DNA of 64,000 bases from Nemertoderma westbladi (taxonomy: Eukaryota > Xenacoelomorpha > Nemertodermatida > Nemertodermatidae): contig JAUCBJ010005630.1 in the NCBI GenBank assembly GCA_032718475.1, forward strand, positions 1-64,000, written 5' to 3'. Positions within the stretch are counted from its first letter, which is position 1. Every line of letters starts with the position of its first letter. Below are positions 45,462 to 55,850 of this stretch, one piece after another. Under the pieces are notes generated by a model, which saw only the letters and a program-made list of their open reading frames with translations, was not told the DNA's origin and searched no databases. The position numbers and the translations under genes were made by a program.

Positions 45462-45490
45462 ATCTGCTATATAAGTTTATCCATATTATA

Positions 45491-45664
45491 ATGAGTTTAT
45501 ATTTAGGCGAGCGGGCGTCGCTGCCTACCCCTCTCTGCCCCCGGACAGTGCGAGATCCTCAGCGCTGGTGTACTTTCGCCGATGTGCCTATCGCCAACGT
45601 CGTAGCTGCACAACGACTACAACAACCAGCACGAGTCACTCCACCGTCCATCCCAAAGGCTTAG
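45491..45664 (+). CDS. Divergent cargo ORF, 57 codons, unknown family
   Basis: ATG at 45491, TAG at 45662-45664. The product (MSLYLGERASLPTPLCPRTV at the start) is Pro/Arg-rich with VANV-type hydrophobic residues in the middle (DVPIANVVAAQRLQQPARV). GC content is higher than in the surrounding AT-rich DNA, as it is for the minus-strand ORFs. The 29-base gap to ORF a is AT-rich (GCTATATAAG, TATTATAATG) and could hold a shared promoter. Confidence 0.35.
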   Translation: MSLYLGERASLPTPLCPRTVRDPQRWCTFADVPIANVVAAQRLQQPARVTPPSIPKA

Positions 45665-47099
45665 ATATACTTCAGGTTCTTACTGGAGAGTTAGGGCTAC
45701 TTTCACAATTGCGACTCGCTACTGTAAACACACCTTAGTAGTAACATTCACCTACAAACGCACAAATTCCACATAACTGTCACAAATGGTACACATTCTA
45801 TCACACATTCGGGTCATTTGTCCGTTAGTCAAGTGCCTTCCAGAATGTCACGTTGTTATTATGTATCCTTGGATACTAGCGGTGTGCTATTTATTCCGTA
45901 TGCTATTCAATGAGCAAGCTTTTTATTGTTCTGTTAACTCGCTTCTAATTCTAGCGTGGTTGTTGCTATGGTGACATTATGGAAAGCTAGCGGTAGAATT
46001 AGGGTAATTCCCATGCATACAGATCTGGGATGCTATTTAATAGTAAGTCTTTAATGGTCAATATCATCTTTATATATGATTTTATGAATTTTATCGGCTA
46101 TTGACTCTATATTGGAGACTCTCGCACACTAATACACTTAAAAGGTGAATCTCCGCTCCCATGATCTATTAATTAATGGAATTTTGGGAATATTATAAAT
46201 TGTATAAAATAACAATTTATCAAATTCATTAAAAGATGAATTTAAATTTATTCCCATAATTTTATTATTTAATATTAAATAGATACAATTTTATTCCAGA
46301 AAAAGTCTGTGGACTGGGATCCTTGATTCTAGGGATTTGTCCTTTTAAGAGTATCGGTAAGTGCTACGATATCTTAATCGACTAGAATTTTAAAGGATCT
46401 GAAATTTGACAGATTTTATAAATATTAATAATTTATATTTAGGATGGGCACCGGTTTATTCCAGAACAAGTCTGGGGACGTTAACCACTGATTCTAGAAA
46501 TTTGTCTTTCAAGTATATCGGTGGGTGCCACGATATCTTAATCGACTAGAATTGCAGATGGTCAAAGGGTTTAACAGATTTATTTTGCGTTTTACGCTAC
46601 TGTTAAAGGGACATCACGCTACTATATGTATTATTTAATATACGGTATGAGAGCAATATCGCACGAAGCAATGTCAGTGTGAAGAGGCAAGTCGTTTCCA
46701 AGGTCTACCCAGAGCTTGGTTTAGCCGAGACACGAGGATCTGAACTTTGCATTCCTAATACTCTGCTTACCAATAATACTTAAATATAGTAGGAGCTTTA
46801 TTGTACTTTAATAAGTACGGATATTTCATCTTACTGTAGTCACGTATTTATAATATGATACGGACAGTAAGGAAAGAGAAAAATAATTATTTCTCGCCGT
46901 CGCACTAAATATAATATACATAATTAACTAATAAACGCGAATATATTGCACTAATCTACTAAATAATCGCTAAAATAACATTCTACTAAATAAAATTAAA
47001 GAAAACGATTATAATAAAATTACATAATAATACATACATAATATAAAATAATAAAAAAAATATATAAATAATATAGTCACACACCCGCTCCATATGTTG
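45665..47099. other. AT-rich non-coding part of the BEL/Pao cargo
   Basis: About 1.4 kb between the cargo ORFs and the end of pol. A hydrophobic 62-codon frame at 45786-45974 (+) is doubtful. Two ~100-base direct repeats lie at 46290-46390 and 46452-46555 (TTTATTCCAGAA, then CACGATATCTTAATCGACTAGAAT in part). The distal ~200 bases are almost pure A/T. A purine tract GGAGCGGG follows the pol stop on the minus strand (about 47092-47085), similar to the tract before the 3' LTR. Confidence 0.45.
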
Positions 47100-49874
47100 T
47101 TACGTTATGGAGTCCCTAGATATTTGTCGGATTAGGGAAGTGGTCGTGGGAAGAGTATCTTGCCTTCCATAGTTTCCGGACAGTTTTCGGTCTCTTTCCA
47201 GTAAACATAAACGACCAGCTGGGCGATTGAGTTGTTGTGTTACTTTCTCCGCTCCCTTGGCCTGTCTAATCTCAGCCGGGTTAAGGTGGGGAGGCCATTC
47301 ATCTTCTTTACTTAGGAAGTCGGGTTCACCTAACCAGTCTGGAGTATCTGTCAGTTCTTGAGGAGTTGCTCCTCTGGAGGCGATGTCGGCTAGATTAATC
47401 GTCTCGGGGCAATGTCTCCATTGATCTACATTGGAGTTGATGTCGTCATTATCTGAGGAGTATGATCTTCCCTCAGTTGGATCGTCTAACTCACTGCTCT
47501 CATCTTCCCATTCTCTTACTTGATATACCTGATCTTTCGGTAATCTTTCCATGAGAGTTCTACGGGAAGGGCCAGTAAAGTACCAACCCACTCTAGTTCT
47601 TCCCGCATAAGCTTGTAGTGGTTGCGGTTGAGCAGGCCGTTTCTCCAATGTCTCGAGCGCGTCATGCGCATTTTGACCGATGAGTATTTGGACTCCAGGG
47701 TAATCGGTGTTGAATCTAGGTATTTCAAGCTGCTGGGTAAAATCGTCCTCATCCCAGTTATAAGGTTCCACTTGGCTGGTAGCGAAGTTCTTTATCGCTA
47801 CCATTTTTACTGACCTTATGCTGTGTTCTCCTAGTTCATCCTGGGGGGTGGACAACGCGCCTACATAATAATCCGCTATTACGGTAGATTTCCAAACCTG
47901 CATAATTCCTGACATGTTTAACTTAGTTCGGAACTTGGGTTGTCCAGCAAAGATGTCTTCGGCTAGTTCTTTGTCGATGAATGTTCCTGTGCTACCGGAG
48001 TCAAGGAGGGCGTTCACTATATAACTCCTTTTAGGTCCGTGGACCCTTAACTGTACTACAGGAAATTCTCGGATTCCTACGTTGGAAGTTGGTGCTTTCC
48101 AAGATGGTTGTCGATCAGGATTAGTTAGGGTGTGGTCGCTGTCGGTTTTTTTTTCATACGTGCGTGCTCGATACACTGCGGTATTTATCAGGTAACAGGA
48201 TTCGTTTTCGTCGGAGAATTCGTCCGTATAGAATCCTTCCATCTCAGAACTTTGGTCAGTGTCGTTCACATCACTGAATTGGACATGTAGTTTGGACTCA
48301 CTTACCTGACTCGGGCTGTTTCGTTCGAATTCAGTGTGCAACAAGAGATGGTGTTTCGCGCCGCACTTCGCACACCTTGCGTCGGAGTAACAGGTTCGCC
48401 GTTGGTGTCCTCGTCTGAGACAATTATAACACAACCGCTTATCCCACATGACTTCCCGTCTCTCCGTTAATGATTTCTTTAGGAATTCATCACACATATT
48501 CAAACGGTGGGTCCCGTCACATAGCACACATTTCGGTTTGATGTTACTTACCTTATTTTGAATAACATTGTGCACACTCGTTCTTTCTTCGGGCTTTCTT
48601 ACCTGAATTATCTTAGGAGACGTAGGAGGAGTTTTTCTTACAGGTTCTCTCCTGTCATTGGTTCGAGACTTGAATTTACTTACCTGTTCTTTAGGCGCTG
48701 TGTTGTCATAGTAAGATCTTGCAGTGTCTTTCCCGCTGTCTTCCTCTTGAGAAGCCTGGCTTTCGCCGTCGTCTGTATAACACACTGGTATTACCTTTCT
48801 CCTAGAAACGGGTTTCTCACTTACCTTAGTTTCCGATGTCTTCTCTCTGGACTGCTTCAGGAGCTGTAATTTTACCTCTCTATCCAAGAATGACATGAGA
48901 TCAGCCATGGTAGGGTCTCGTTGTTGTTGTTCCATCATATATAACACTTTCTTGTCCCAGCGTGTACCTACTCCACCTTTCGGTAAAGTAGAAGTCACTG
49001 CTCTAATAACCATAGCACTCTGATACTCATGAGACTTACCTAGCCAATCTAATTGTCGGCAGATCTCCTGAATCTCATCGGAAAACTCGATAATCCCGCT
49101 GCTAATAAACTTTCGGGGCGCTACCAACTTTGCATACAAATACCCAGCTATGTTATTCCTATTACCATACCTGAAGTTTAGAGTATCCCAAACTTGTCTT
49201 AATCCATCTGGATGTCCAACAAATTTTAACGCCATTAACTTGGGAGGTCCTTCCAAGCATTCGATGAGGTATCTGAGTTTCTCTCCGTTAGATAGCACAG
49301 AGTTCTGTATGTTATCTTTATAATATTCATTAAAAGGTAACCATTTCATCTCATCTCCATTGAACTTGACGATCTCTCCCACCTTTACCGCTTGACGGGC
49401 TTCGGTTCTAGCCATTTGACGCGTAAAACTTTCTTGGGCCATCGTGTTATTTAATATCGAGTTATCGGTATATAAATTTCTCTGATTATTATCAAGACTA
49501 TATGGGATATCATTGTCAACAGGTTTATAATTGCCCTTAATAGGGTTTACTATAGGAGTTTCTACTTCGCTAGCAGTATAGATGCATGTAGGCTCCACAC
49601 CTTGCGCATGAGATACTTCAGACCTAACGGGTTGACATATTGTTACAGGGGGTGGTGGTATACCCTTTTGTAAATTGACTAATTTATCGCGTTCTAACGC
49701 GATACTTTGCTGCACTTCTTGCAACTCTAACCTACTTTCCTTTACGGTTCCCTTCAACTGTTGAACAGTCCCTTCTAACTCTCGGACCTGTTGGGAGGAG
49801 CGCACTTGATTCTCCTCCATCTTTCCGAGGAGAATATCCATCCCCCGCCGTCTCTCGTCTACCTTTGGCAGCAA
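47100..49874 (-). CDS. BEL/Pao Gag-protease fused in frame to pol remnants
   Basis: One 924-codon frame. Coiled coil at about residues 20-70, then the BEL/Pao Gag-like core (about 170-340; FNGDEMKWLPFNEYY, PPKLMALKFVGHPDGLRQVW), zinc-knuckle region (about 446-520; CYNCLRRGHQRRTC) and aspartic protease with catalytic DSG (about 624; NALLDSGSTGTFID). After about residue 800 the frame passes directly to a post-RNase H segment (NLADIASRGATPQELTD, ~825) and then to the pol C-terminal tail (RPAGRLCLLERDRKL, ~890). RT/RNase H and integrase are therefore deleted without loss of frame. The first codon of the open frame is TTG; the first ATG is the 12th codon. The Gag N-terminal ~380 residues and the leader present in the other copy are missing. 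Confidence 0.88.
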   Translation of the reverse strand: MLPKVDERRRGMDILLGKMEENQVRSSQQVRELEGTVQQLKGTVKESRLELQEVQQSIALERDKLVNLQKGIPPPPVTICQPVRSEVSHAQGVEPTCIYTASEVETPIVNPIKGNYKPVDNDIPYSLDNNQRNLYTDNSILNNTMAQESFTRQMARTEARQAVKVGEIVKFNGDEMKWLPFNEYYKDNIQNSVLSNGEKLRYLIECLEGPPKLMALKFVGHPDGLRQVWDTLNFRYGNRNNIAGYLYAKLVAPRKFISSGIIEFSDEIQEICRQLDWLGKSHEYQSAMVIRAVTSTLPKGGVGTRWDKKVLYMMEQQQRDPTMADLMSFLDREVKLQLLKQSREKTSETKVSEKPVSRRKVIPVCYTDDGESQASQEEDSGKDTARSYYDNTAPKEQVSKFKSRTNDRREPVRKTPPTSPKIIQVRKPEERTSVHNVIQNKVSNIKPKCVLCDGTHRLNMCDEFLKKSLTERREVMWDKRLCYNCLRRGHQRRTCYSDARCAKCGAKHHLLLHTEFERNSPSQVSESKLHVQFSDVNDTDQSSEMEGFYTDEFSDENESCYLINTAVYRARTYEKKTDSDHTLTNPDRQPSWKAPTSNVGIREFPVVQLRVHGPKRSYIVNALLDSGSTGTFIDKELAEDIFAGQPKFRTKLNMSGIMQVWKSTVIADYYVGALSTPQDELGEHSIRSVKMVAIKNFATSQVEPYNWDEDDFTQQLEIPRFNTDYPGVQILIGQNAHDALETLEKRPAQPQPLQAYAGRTRVGWYFTGPSRRTLMERLPKDQVYQVREWEDESSELDDPTEGRSYSSDNDDINSNVDQWRHCPETINLADIASRGATPQELTDTPDWLGEPDFLSKEDEWPPHLNPAEIRQAKGAEKVTQQLNRPAGRLCLLERDRKLSGNYGRQDTLPTTTSLIRQISRDSIT

Positions 49875-49891
49875 AGGCAGTTTAACCTTTA

Positions 49892-51092
49892 ACCTTTGGC
49901 AGTTTAACCCGCCAAATCTATATGTCTTCTAGGTTATAAATCGACTTTAGCCTATGACAAGTATTTGACACAAATAAATCCAACATTAGACGAAGCCAGT
50001 CTATGCGCGACCATTCACCCGCTGGATATACCCGGGAGACTGGATTCGGATGCTTTAATTTGATTGCGGTGCAGGCCTACCGTACTATTCGATTGATCGT
50101 TAATATAATTCCTGACAAATATCATTCACTTTCGGGAAATATTAGCAGTTCCTTTAGGACGTGGCGCTCTATCTATATAAACAGAGCTATGGCTTACACT
50201 AAACACAACGGAATGGATTATAAGTTACACATAAGGCGCATTCTTTAGGAGATGCTTTGTTACGCGGACAAGCACATACAGACTATTGCACACCGCTGCA
50301 CACTGAATTGCCGATAGTCACTGATTTTAATCATATATAAAGAGAATAGCAACCGACATTTGTAGGGCCTATAAAATAGCATTCAATTCACTACAAACCA
50401 CGATAATATAAGCCACAATTGCTATAAGTAACCGTTCTCTCTAACCTTAGTGTATCAAGAAGTTCGGTGTTTCTGATCGTTTATCGTTATTCTCCAAATA
50501 ACAATATGTAAACAACTGATACAATTAATAACAAACAGTAAATAGCAGTAAATAATGTGCAATACAGCAGCAGGTACCGTACCGTACCGTTATGTGTTCT
50601 TAGTGTCTCGTACCGTGCCGGTCCTCCGGTCCTGTGCTGTCCAGTGGTAACAGTTATGTGATCTTATAATTAAAGACGTTCTAATGTTGGAATAATTCAG
50701 AAATATTCCACAGCCGATGTTTCTAGGCTCTGGAAAAACCAACACACTGAACCCTGTGAGCCGTTGCAGGTAGCTTTCAACACCAGAGGAAAAGCTCTCA
50801 TTGGCAGAGTTCCATATTCCACCGATTCCACGAATGTCTAAATGCCGAACTATTCTGGTTTTTGCAGCCCTTAGCCAACACACAGGATGAATCACTCTGC
50901 TTGGTTGACCTTGCTCTGGTTGGTTGATCAAACAGAACAAAGAGGCCATATGTACAGTACAGCAAATCAGCCAATCAGCCGGTAGCTTTCATCCTTTGAG
51001 TTAGGGAGTTTTTCTTCAGAGTATTTGAGCGCATTGAGGGAAACTGGATTGCGAAGCAAAAGGGCCAGTTATATCCCACAAAAGCTTTTACA
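49892..51092 (-). mobile_element. 5' LTR of the BEL/Pao derivative, truncated at its inner end
   Basis: Matches the 3' LTR except that the last 16 bases (the TGTTCGCG end on the plus strand) are missing. Instead, AACCTTT/GGCAGTTTAA words repeat at the junction (49868-49900) and lead straight into the gag frame. The deletion removed the LTR end, primer-binding site, leader and Gag N-terminus in one step, possibly by microhomology at the repeated word. Without a primer-binding site this copy can no longer be reverse transcribed normally. Confidence 0.9.
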
Positions 51093-51704
51093 ATCATGGA
51101 TCCGGAAGTCAGGTGAAGACCTTCGTATACGTAAGGGAAAGGCATGGGCAGCCTTGAATAGGCTTTCCAGGATTTGGAAGTCACCGAGAATTAATCGGAA
51201 ACTTAAGGTCCGATTATTTAGAGCAGCAGTTGTTCCAGTACTCCTCTACGGGAGTCCATGCTGGGCTCTAACTGCTGAGGACACCAAATCTCTGGATGGC
51301 ACATTCACAAGAATGCTACGCCGGGTTCATTGTGTCAAGTACAATGCACACATCTCCAACCAGACACTATATAACATTGGAGGTGTCTCATTGGTTCCCC
51401 CAAGCTTGACACTAGAACAAAATCGCCTCCGCTTTGCAGGACATTGCTTTCGCCGTGAGGACCAGCCAGTGCATAATCTTGTACTTTGGCAGCCTCATGG
51501 AGTGAATAAGCATGGTGGACAGCCCATGACTTTCTTGAGACGCATCTTAAAGGACACTGGCCTTAAAGATGCGGATGATCTAGCTAATGTCATGGGTGAT
51601 AGGGAGTTGTGGCGGTGCAATTTTGTTGACAAGCCGGCACAGCATTCTTAAAAATGCAGCTGCAATGCAGCATGCCGATCCTAGTAGTAGTAGTAGTAGT
51701 AGTA
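51093..51704 (+). mobile_element. LINE copy F, right part, with (TAG)n tail
   Basis: Resumes at SWIRKSGEDLR and runs intact to DKPAQHS and a stop at 51649-51651. The short 3' UTR ends in (TAG)n at 51683-51704. The tail merges into the satellite. AGGATAG on both sides may be the target duplication but lies in repetitive sequence. Confidence 0.92.
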
Positions 51705-54700
51705 GGATAGAGTAAGATAGGATATGATAGGGTATGATCGGAGGATAGAGTATAGGATAGGATAGGGTATGATCGGAGGATAGAGTATAGGATAGGATAG
51801 GGTATGATCGGAGGATAGAGTATAGGATAAGGTATGGTAGGAGGATAGAGGATAGGGTATGATCGGAGGATATAGGATAGGATAGGGTATGATCGGAGGA
51901 TAGAGTATAGGATAGGATAGGGTATGGTAGGAGGATAGAGTATAGGATATGATAGGGTATGATCAGAGGATATAGTATAGGATAGGGTATGATAGGAGGA
52001 TAGAGTATAGGATAGGATAGGGTATGATAGGAGGATAGAGTATAGGATAGGATAGGGTATGATCGGAGGATAGAGTATAGGATAGGATAGGGTATGATCG
52101 GAGGATAGAGTATAGGATAGGGTATGATAGGAGGATAGAGTATAGGATAGGATAGGATAGGCTATGATAGGAGGATAGAGTATAGGATAGGGTAGGGTAT
52201 GATCGGAGGATAGAGTATAGGATAGGATAGGGTATGGTAGGAGGATAGAGTATAGGATATGATAGGGTATGATCGGAGGATAGAGTATAGGATAGGATAG
52301 GGTATGATCGGAGGATAGAGTATAGGATAGGGTATGATAGGAGGATAGAGTATAGGATAGGATAGGGTATGATCGGAGGATAGAGTATAGGATAGGGTAT
52401 GATAGGAGGATAGAGTATAGGATAGGATAGGGTATGATCGGAGGATAGAGTATAGGATAGGATAGGGTATGATCGGAGGATAGAGTATAGGATAGGGTAT
52501 GATAGGAGGATAGAGTATAGGATAGGATAGGGTATGATAGGAGGATATAGTATAGGATAGGATAGGGTATGATCGGAGGATAGAGTATAGGATAGGATAG
52601 GGTATGATCGGAGGATAGAGTATAGGATAGGATAGGGTATGATCGGAGGATAGAGTATAGGATAGGGTATGATAGGAGGATAGAGTATAGGATAGGATAG
52701 GGTATGATAGGAGGATAGAGTATAGGATAGGATAGGGTATGATAGGAGGATAGAGTATAGGATAGGGTAGGGTATGATCGGAGGATAGAGTATAGGATAG
52801 GATAGGGTATGGTAGGAGGATAGAGTATAGGATATGATAGGGTATGATCGGAGGATATAGTATAGGATAGGGTATGATAGGAGGATAGAGTATAGGATAG
52901 AATAGGGTATGATCGGAGGATAGAGTATAGGATAGGATAGGGTATGATAGGAGGATAGAGTATAGGATATGATAGGGTATGATCGGAGGATAGAGTATAG
53001 GATAGGATAGGGTATGATCGGAGGATAGAGTATAGGATAGGATAGGGTATGATAGGAGGATAGAGTATAGGATAGGGTATGATAGGAGGATAGAGTATAG
53101 GATAGGATAGGGTATGATAGGAGGATAGAGTATAGGATAGGATAGGGTATGATAGGAGGATAGAGTATAGGATATGATAGGGTATGATAGGAGGGTAGAG
53201 TATAGGATAGGGTATGATAGGAGGATAGAGTATAGGATAGGATAGGGTATGATCGGAGGATAGAGTATAGGATAGGGTATGATAGGAGGATAGAGTATAG
53301 GATAGGATAGGGTATGATAGGAGGATAGAGTATAGGATATGATAGGGTATGATAGGAGGATAGGGTATGATCGGAGGATAGAGTATAGGATAGGATAGGG
53401 TATGCTCGGAGGATAGAGTATAGGATAGGATAGGGTATGATAGGAGGATAGAGTATAGGATAGGATAGGGTATGATAGGAGGGTAGAGTATAGGATAGGA
53501 TAGGGTATGATCGGAGGATAGAGGATAGGATAGGGTATGATAGGAGGATAGAGTATAGGATATGATAGGGTATGATAGGAGGATAGAGTAGAGGATAGGA
53601 TAGGGTATGATAGGCTAGGATAGAGTATAGGATAGGATAGGGTATGATAGGAGGATAGAGTATAGGATATGATAGGGTATGATAGGAGGGTAGAGTATAG
53701 GATAGGGTATGATAGGAGGATAGAGTATAGGATATGATAGGGTATGATAGGAGGGTAGAGTATAGGATAGGGTATGATAGGAGGATAGAGTGAGTATAGG
53801 ATAGGATAGGGTATGATAGGAGGATAGAGTATAGGATATGATAGGGTATGATAGGAGGGTAGAGTATAGGATAGGGTATGATAGGAGGATAGAGTATAGG
53901 ATATGATAGGGTATGATAGGAGGGTAGAGTATAGGATAGGATAGGGTATGATAGGAGGGTAGAGTATAGGATAGGGTATGATAGGAGGATAGAGTATAGG
54001 ATATGATAGGGTATGATAGGAGGGTAGAGTATAGGATAGGATAGGGTATGATAGGAGGATAGAGTATAGGATATGATAGGGTATGATAGGAGGGTAGAGT
54101 ATAGGATAGGGTATGATAGGAGGATAGAGTATAGGATATGATAGGGTATGATAGGAGGGTAGAGTATAGGATATGATAGGGTATGATAGGAGGGTAGAGT
54201 ATAGGATAGGATAGGGTATGATAGGAGGATAGAGTATAGGATAGGATAGGGTATGATCGGAGGATAGAGTATAGGATAGGGTATGATAGGAGGATAGAGT
54301 ATAGGATAGGATAGGGTATGATAGGAGGATAGAGTATAGGATATGATAGGGTATGATAGGAGGGTAGAGTATAGGATAGGGTATGATAGGAGGATAGAGT
54401 ATAGGATAGGATAGGGTATGATAGGGTATGATAGGAGGGTAGAGTATAGGATAGGATAGGGTATGATAGGAGGATAGAGTATAGGATAGGATAGGGTATG
54501 ATAGGAGGATAGAGTATAGGATATGATAGGGTATGATAGGAGGGTAGAGTATAGGATAGGATAGGGTATGATAGGAGGATAGAGTATAGGATATGATAGG
54601 GTATGATAGGAGGGTAGAGTATAGGATAGGATAGGGTATGATAGGAGGATAGAGTATAGGATAGGATAGGGTATGATAGGAGGATAGAGTATAGGATATG

Positions 54701-54865
54701 ATAGGGTATGATAGGAGGGTAGAGTATAGGATAGGATAGGGTATGATAGGAGGATAGAGTATAGGATAGGATAGGGTATGATCGGAGGATATAGTATAGG
54801 ATAGGGTATGATAGGAGGATAGAGTATAGGATAGGATAGGGTAGAGTATAAGATAGGATAGTCTA
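51705..54865. repeat. Large GATAG-type satellite, 3.2 kb
   Basis: Head-to-tail units of mostly 30, 35 or 40 bases built from GATAG (typical: GATAGGATAGGGTATGATAG then GAGGATAGAGTATAG). Variants alternate GATCGG and GATAGG, and GGATAGAG and GGGTAGAG. The reverse complement has no TAA, TAG or TGA for long stretches, which creates a 921-codon open frame that is an artefact. The satellite also occurs at 42110-42330, so the LINE and BEL/Pao insertions split one array. Confidence 0.97.
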
Positions 54866-55085
54866 GGATGTGTTAGAACTGCCGAATGAGTAAAAAGCAA
54901 ATACGGCCGACTGCGATTTCTTGGCATTATTTGTTCTGTTAATTAATTATCTATACTGTTATAAATTGTTATTTATTTGTGATTTAGGATTTTATTTATA
55001 ATAAGTATTTTATTTTTAGGACTATAAACCTTATTTAAAGGGTTACTAAGGGATAATATCAACTAGTCAGTGTTGTTGATGATGA
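54866..55085. other. Spacer between two tandem arrays
   Basis: AT-rich, no gene. Confidence 0.4.
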
Positions 55086-55850
55086 CTGCTTCGAAACGTG
55101 ATCCCGCGCCCGGGTAGATTAATAAAGGCCCACAAGGAGTGAGTGTGACCCCGCGCCCGGGTAGATTTAATAAAGGGCCACAAGGAGTGAGCGTGATCCC
55201 GCGCCCGGGTAGATTTAATAAAAGCCCACAAGGAGTGAGCGTGATCCCGCGCCCGGGTTGATTTAATAAAGGCCCACAAGGAGTGAGCGTGATCCCGGGC
55301 CCGGGTAGATTTAATAAAGGCCCACAAGGAGTGAGCGTGATCCCGCGCCCGGGTAGATTTAATAAAGGCCCACAAGGAGTGAGCGTGACCCCGCGCCCGG
55401 GTAGATTTAATAAAGTCCCACAAGGAGTGAGCATGACCCCACGCCCGGGTAGATTTAATAAAGGCCCACAAGGAGTGAGCGTGACCCTGCGCCCGGGTAG
55501 ATTTAATAAAGGCCCACAAGGAGTGAGCGTGATCCCGCGCCCGGGTAGATTTAATAAAGGCCCACAAGGAGTGAGCATGACCCCGCGCCCGGGTAGATTT
55601 AATAAAGGCCCACAAGGAGTGAGCGTGACCCCGCGCCCGGGTAGATTTAATAAAGGCCCACAAGGAGTGAGCGTGACCCCGCGCCCGGGTAGATTTAATA
55701 AAGGCCCACAAGGAGTGAGCGTGATCCCGCTCCCGGGTAGATTTAATAAAGGCCCACAAGGAGTGAGCGTGATCCCGCGCCCGGGTAGATTTAATAAAGG
55801 CCCACAAGGAGTGAGCGTGATCCCGCGCCCGGGTAGATTTAACAAATACA
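55086..55850. repeat. 48-bp tandem array, about 16 units
   Basis: Unit core GGGTAGATTTAATAAAGGCC, then CACAAGGAGTGAGCGTGATCCCGCGCCC. Units differ by single bases (GATCCC/GACCCC, CGCGCC/CACGCC). The period is a multiple of three and the unit lacks stops in several frames, so open frames of about 190-270 codons arise on both strands. Each unit has AATAAA. No flanking signal supports translation. Confidence 0.95.

Larger units (their letters stand above)
42659..51097 (-). mobile_element. BEL/Pao LTR retrotransposon derivative, 8.4 kb, with ATCAT target duplication
   Basis: ATCAT occurs at 42659-42663 and 51093-51097. The element between them starts TGTTCGCG (42664) and ends TTTTACA (51092), the expected TG...CA ends. 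Its orientation is minus: 5' LTR at about 49892-51092, gag-protease ORF 47100-49874, extra segment 43876-47099, 3' LTR 42664-43875. A purine-rich GGGAGCGG tract abuts the 3' LTR on the minus strand. Reverse transcriptase, RNase H and integrase core are absent, so it must depend on another copy for movement. It interrupts LINE copy F; joining the flanks across one ATCAT restores the LINE sequence found in other copies. Confidence 0.93.

Noticed and set aside
52162-54927. 921-codon open frame on the minus strand
   Set aside because: It is the GATAG satellite read on the strand that lacks stop triplets; all three frames are open, and the product is a monotonous YPILYPPIIP repeat.
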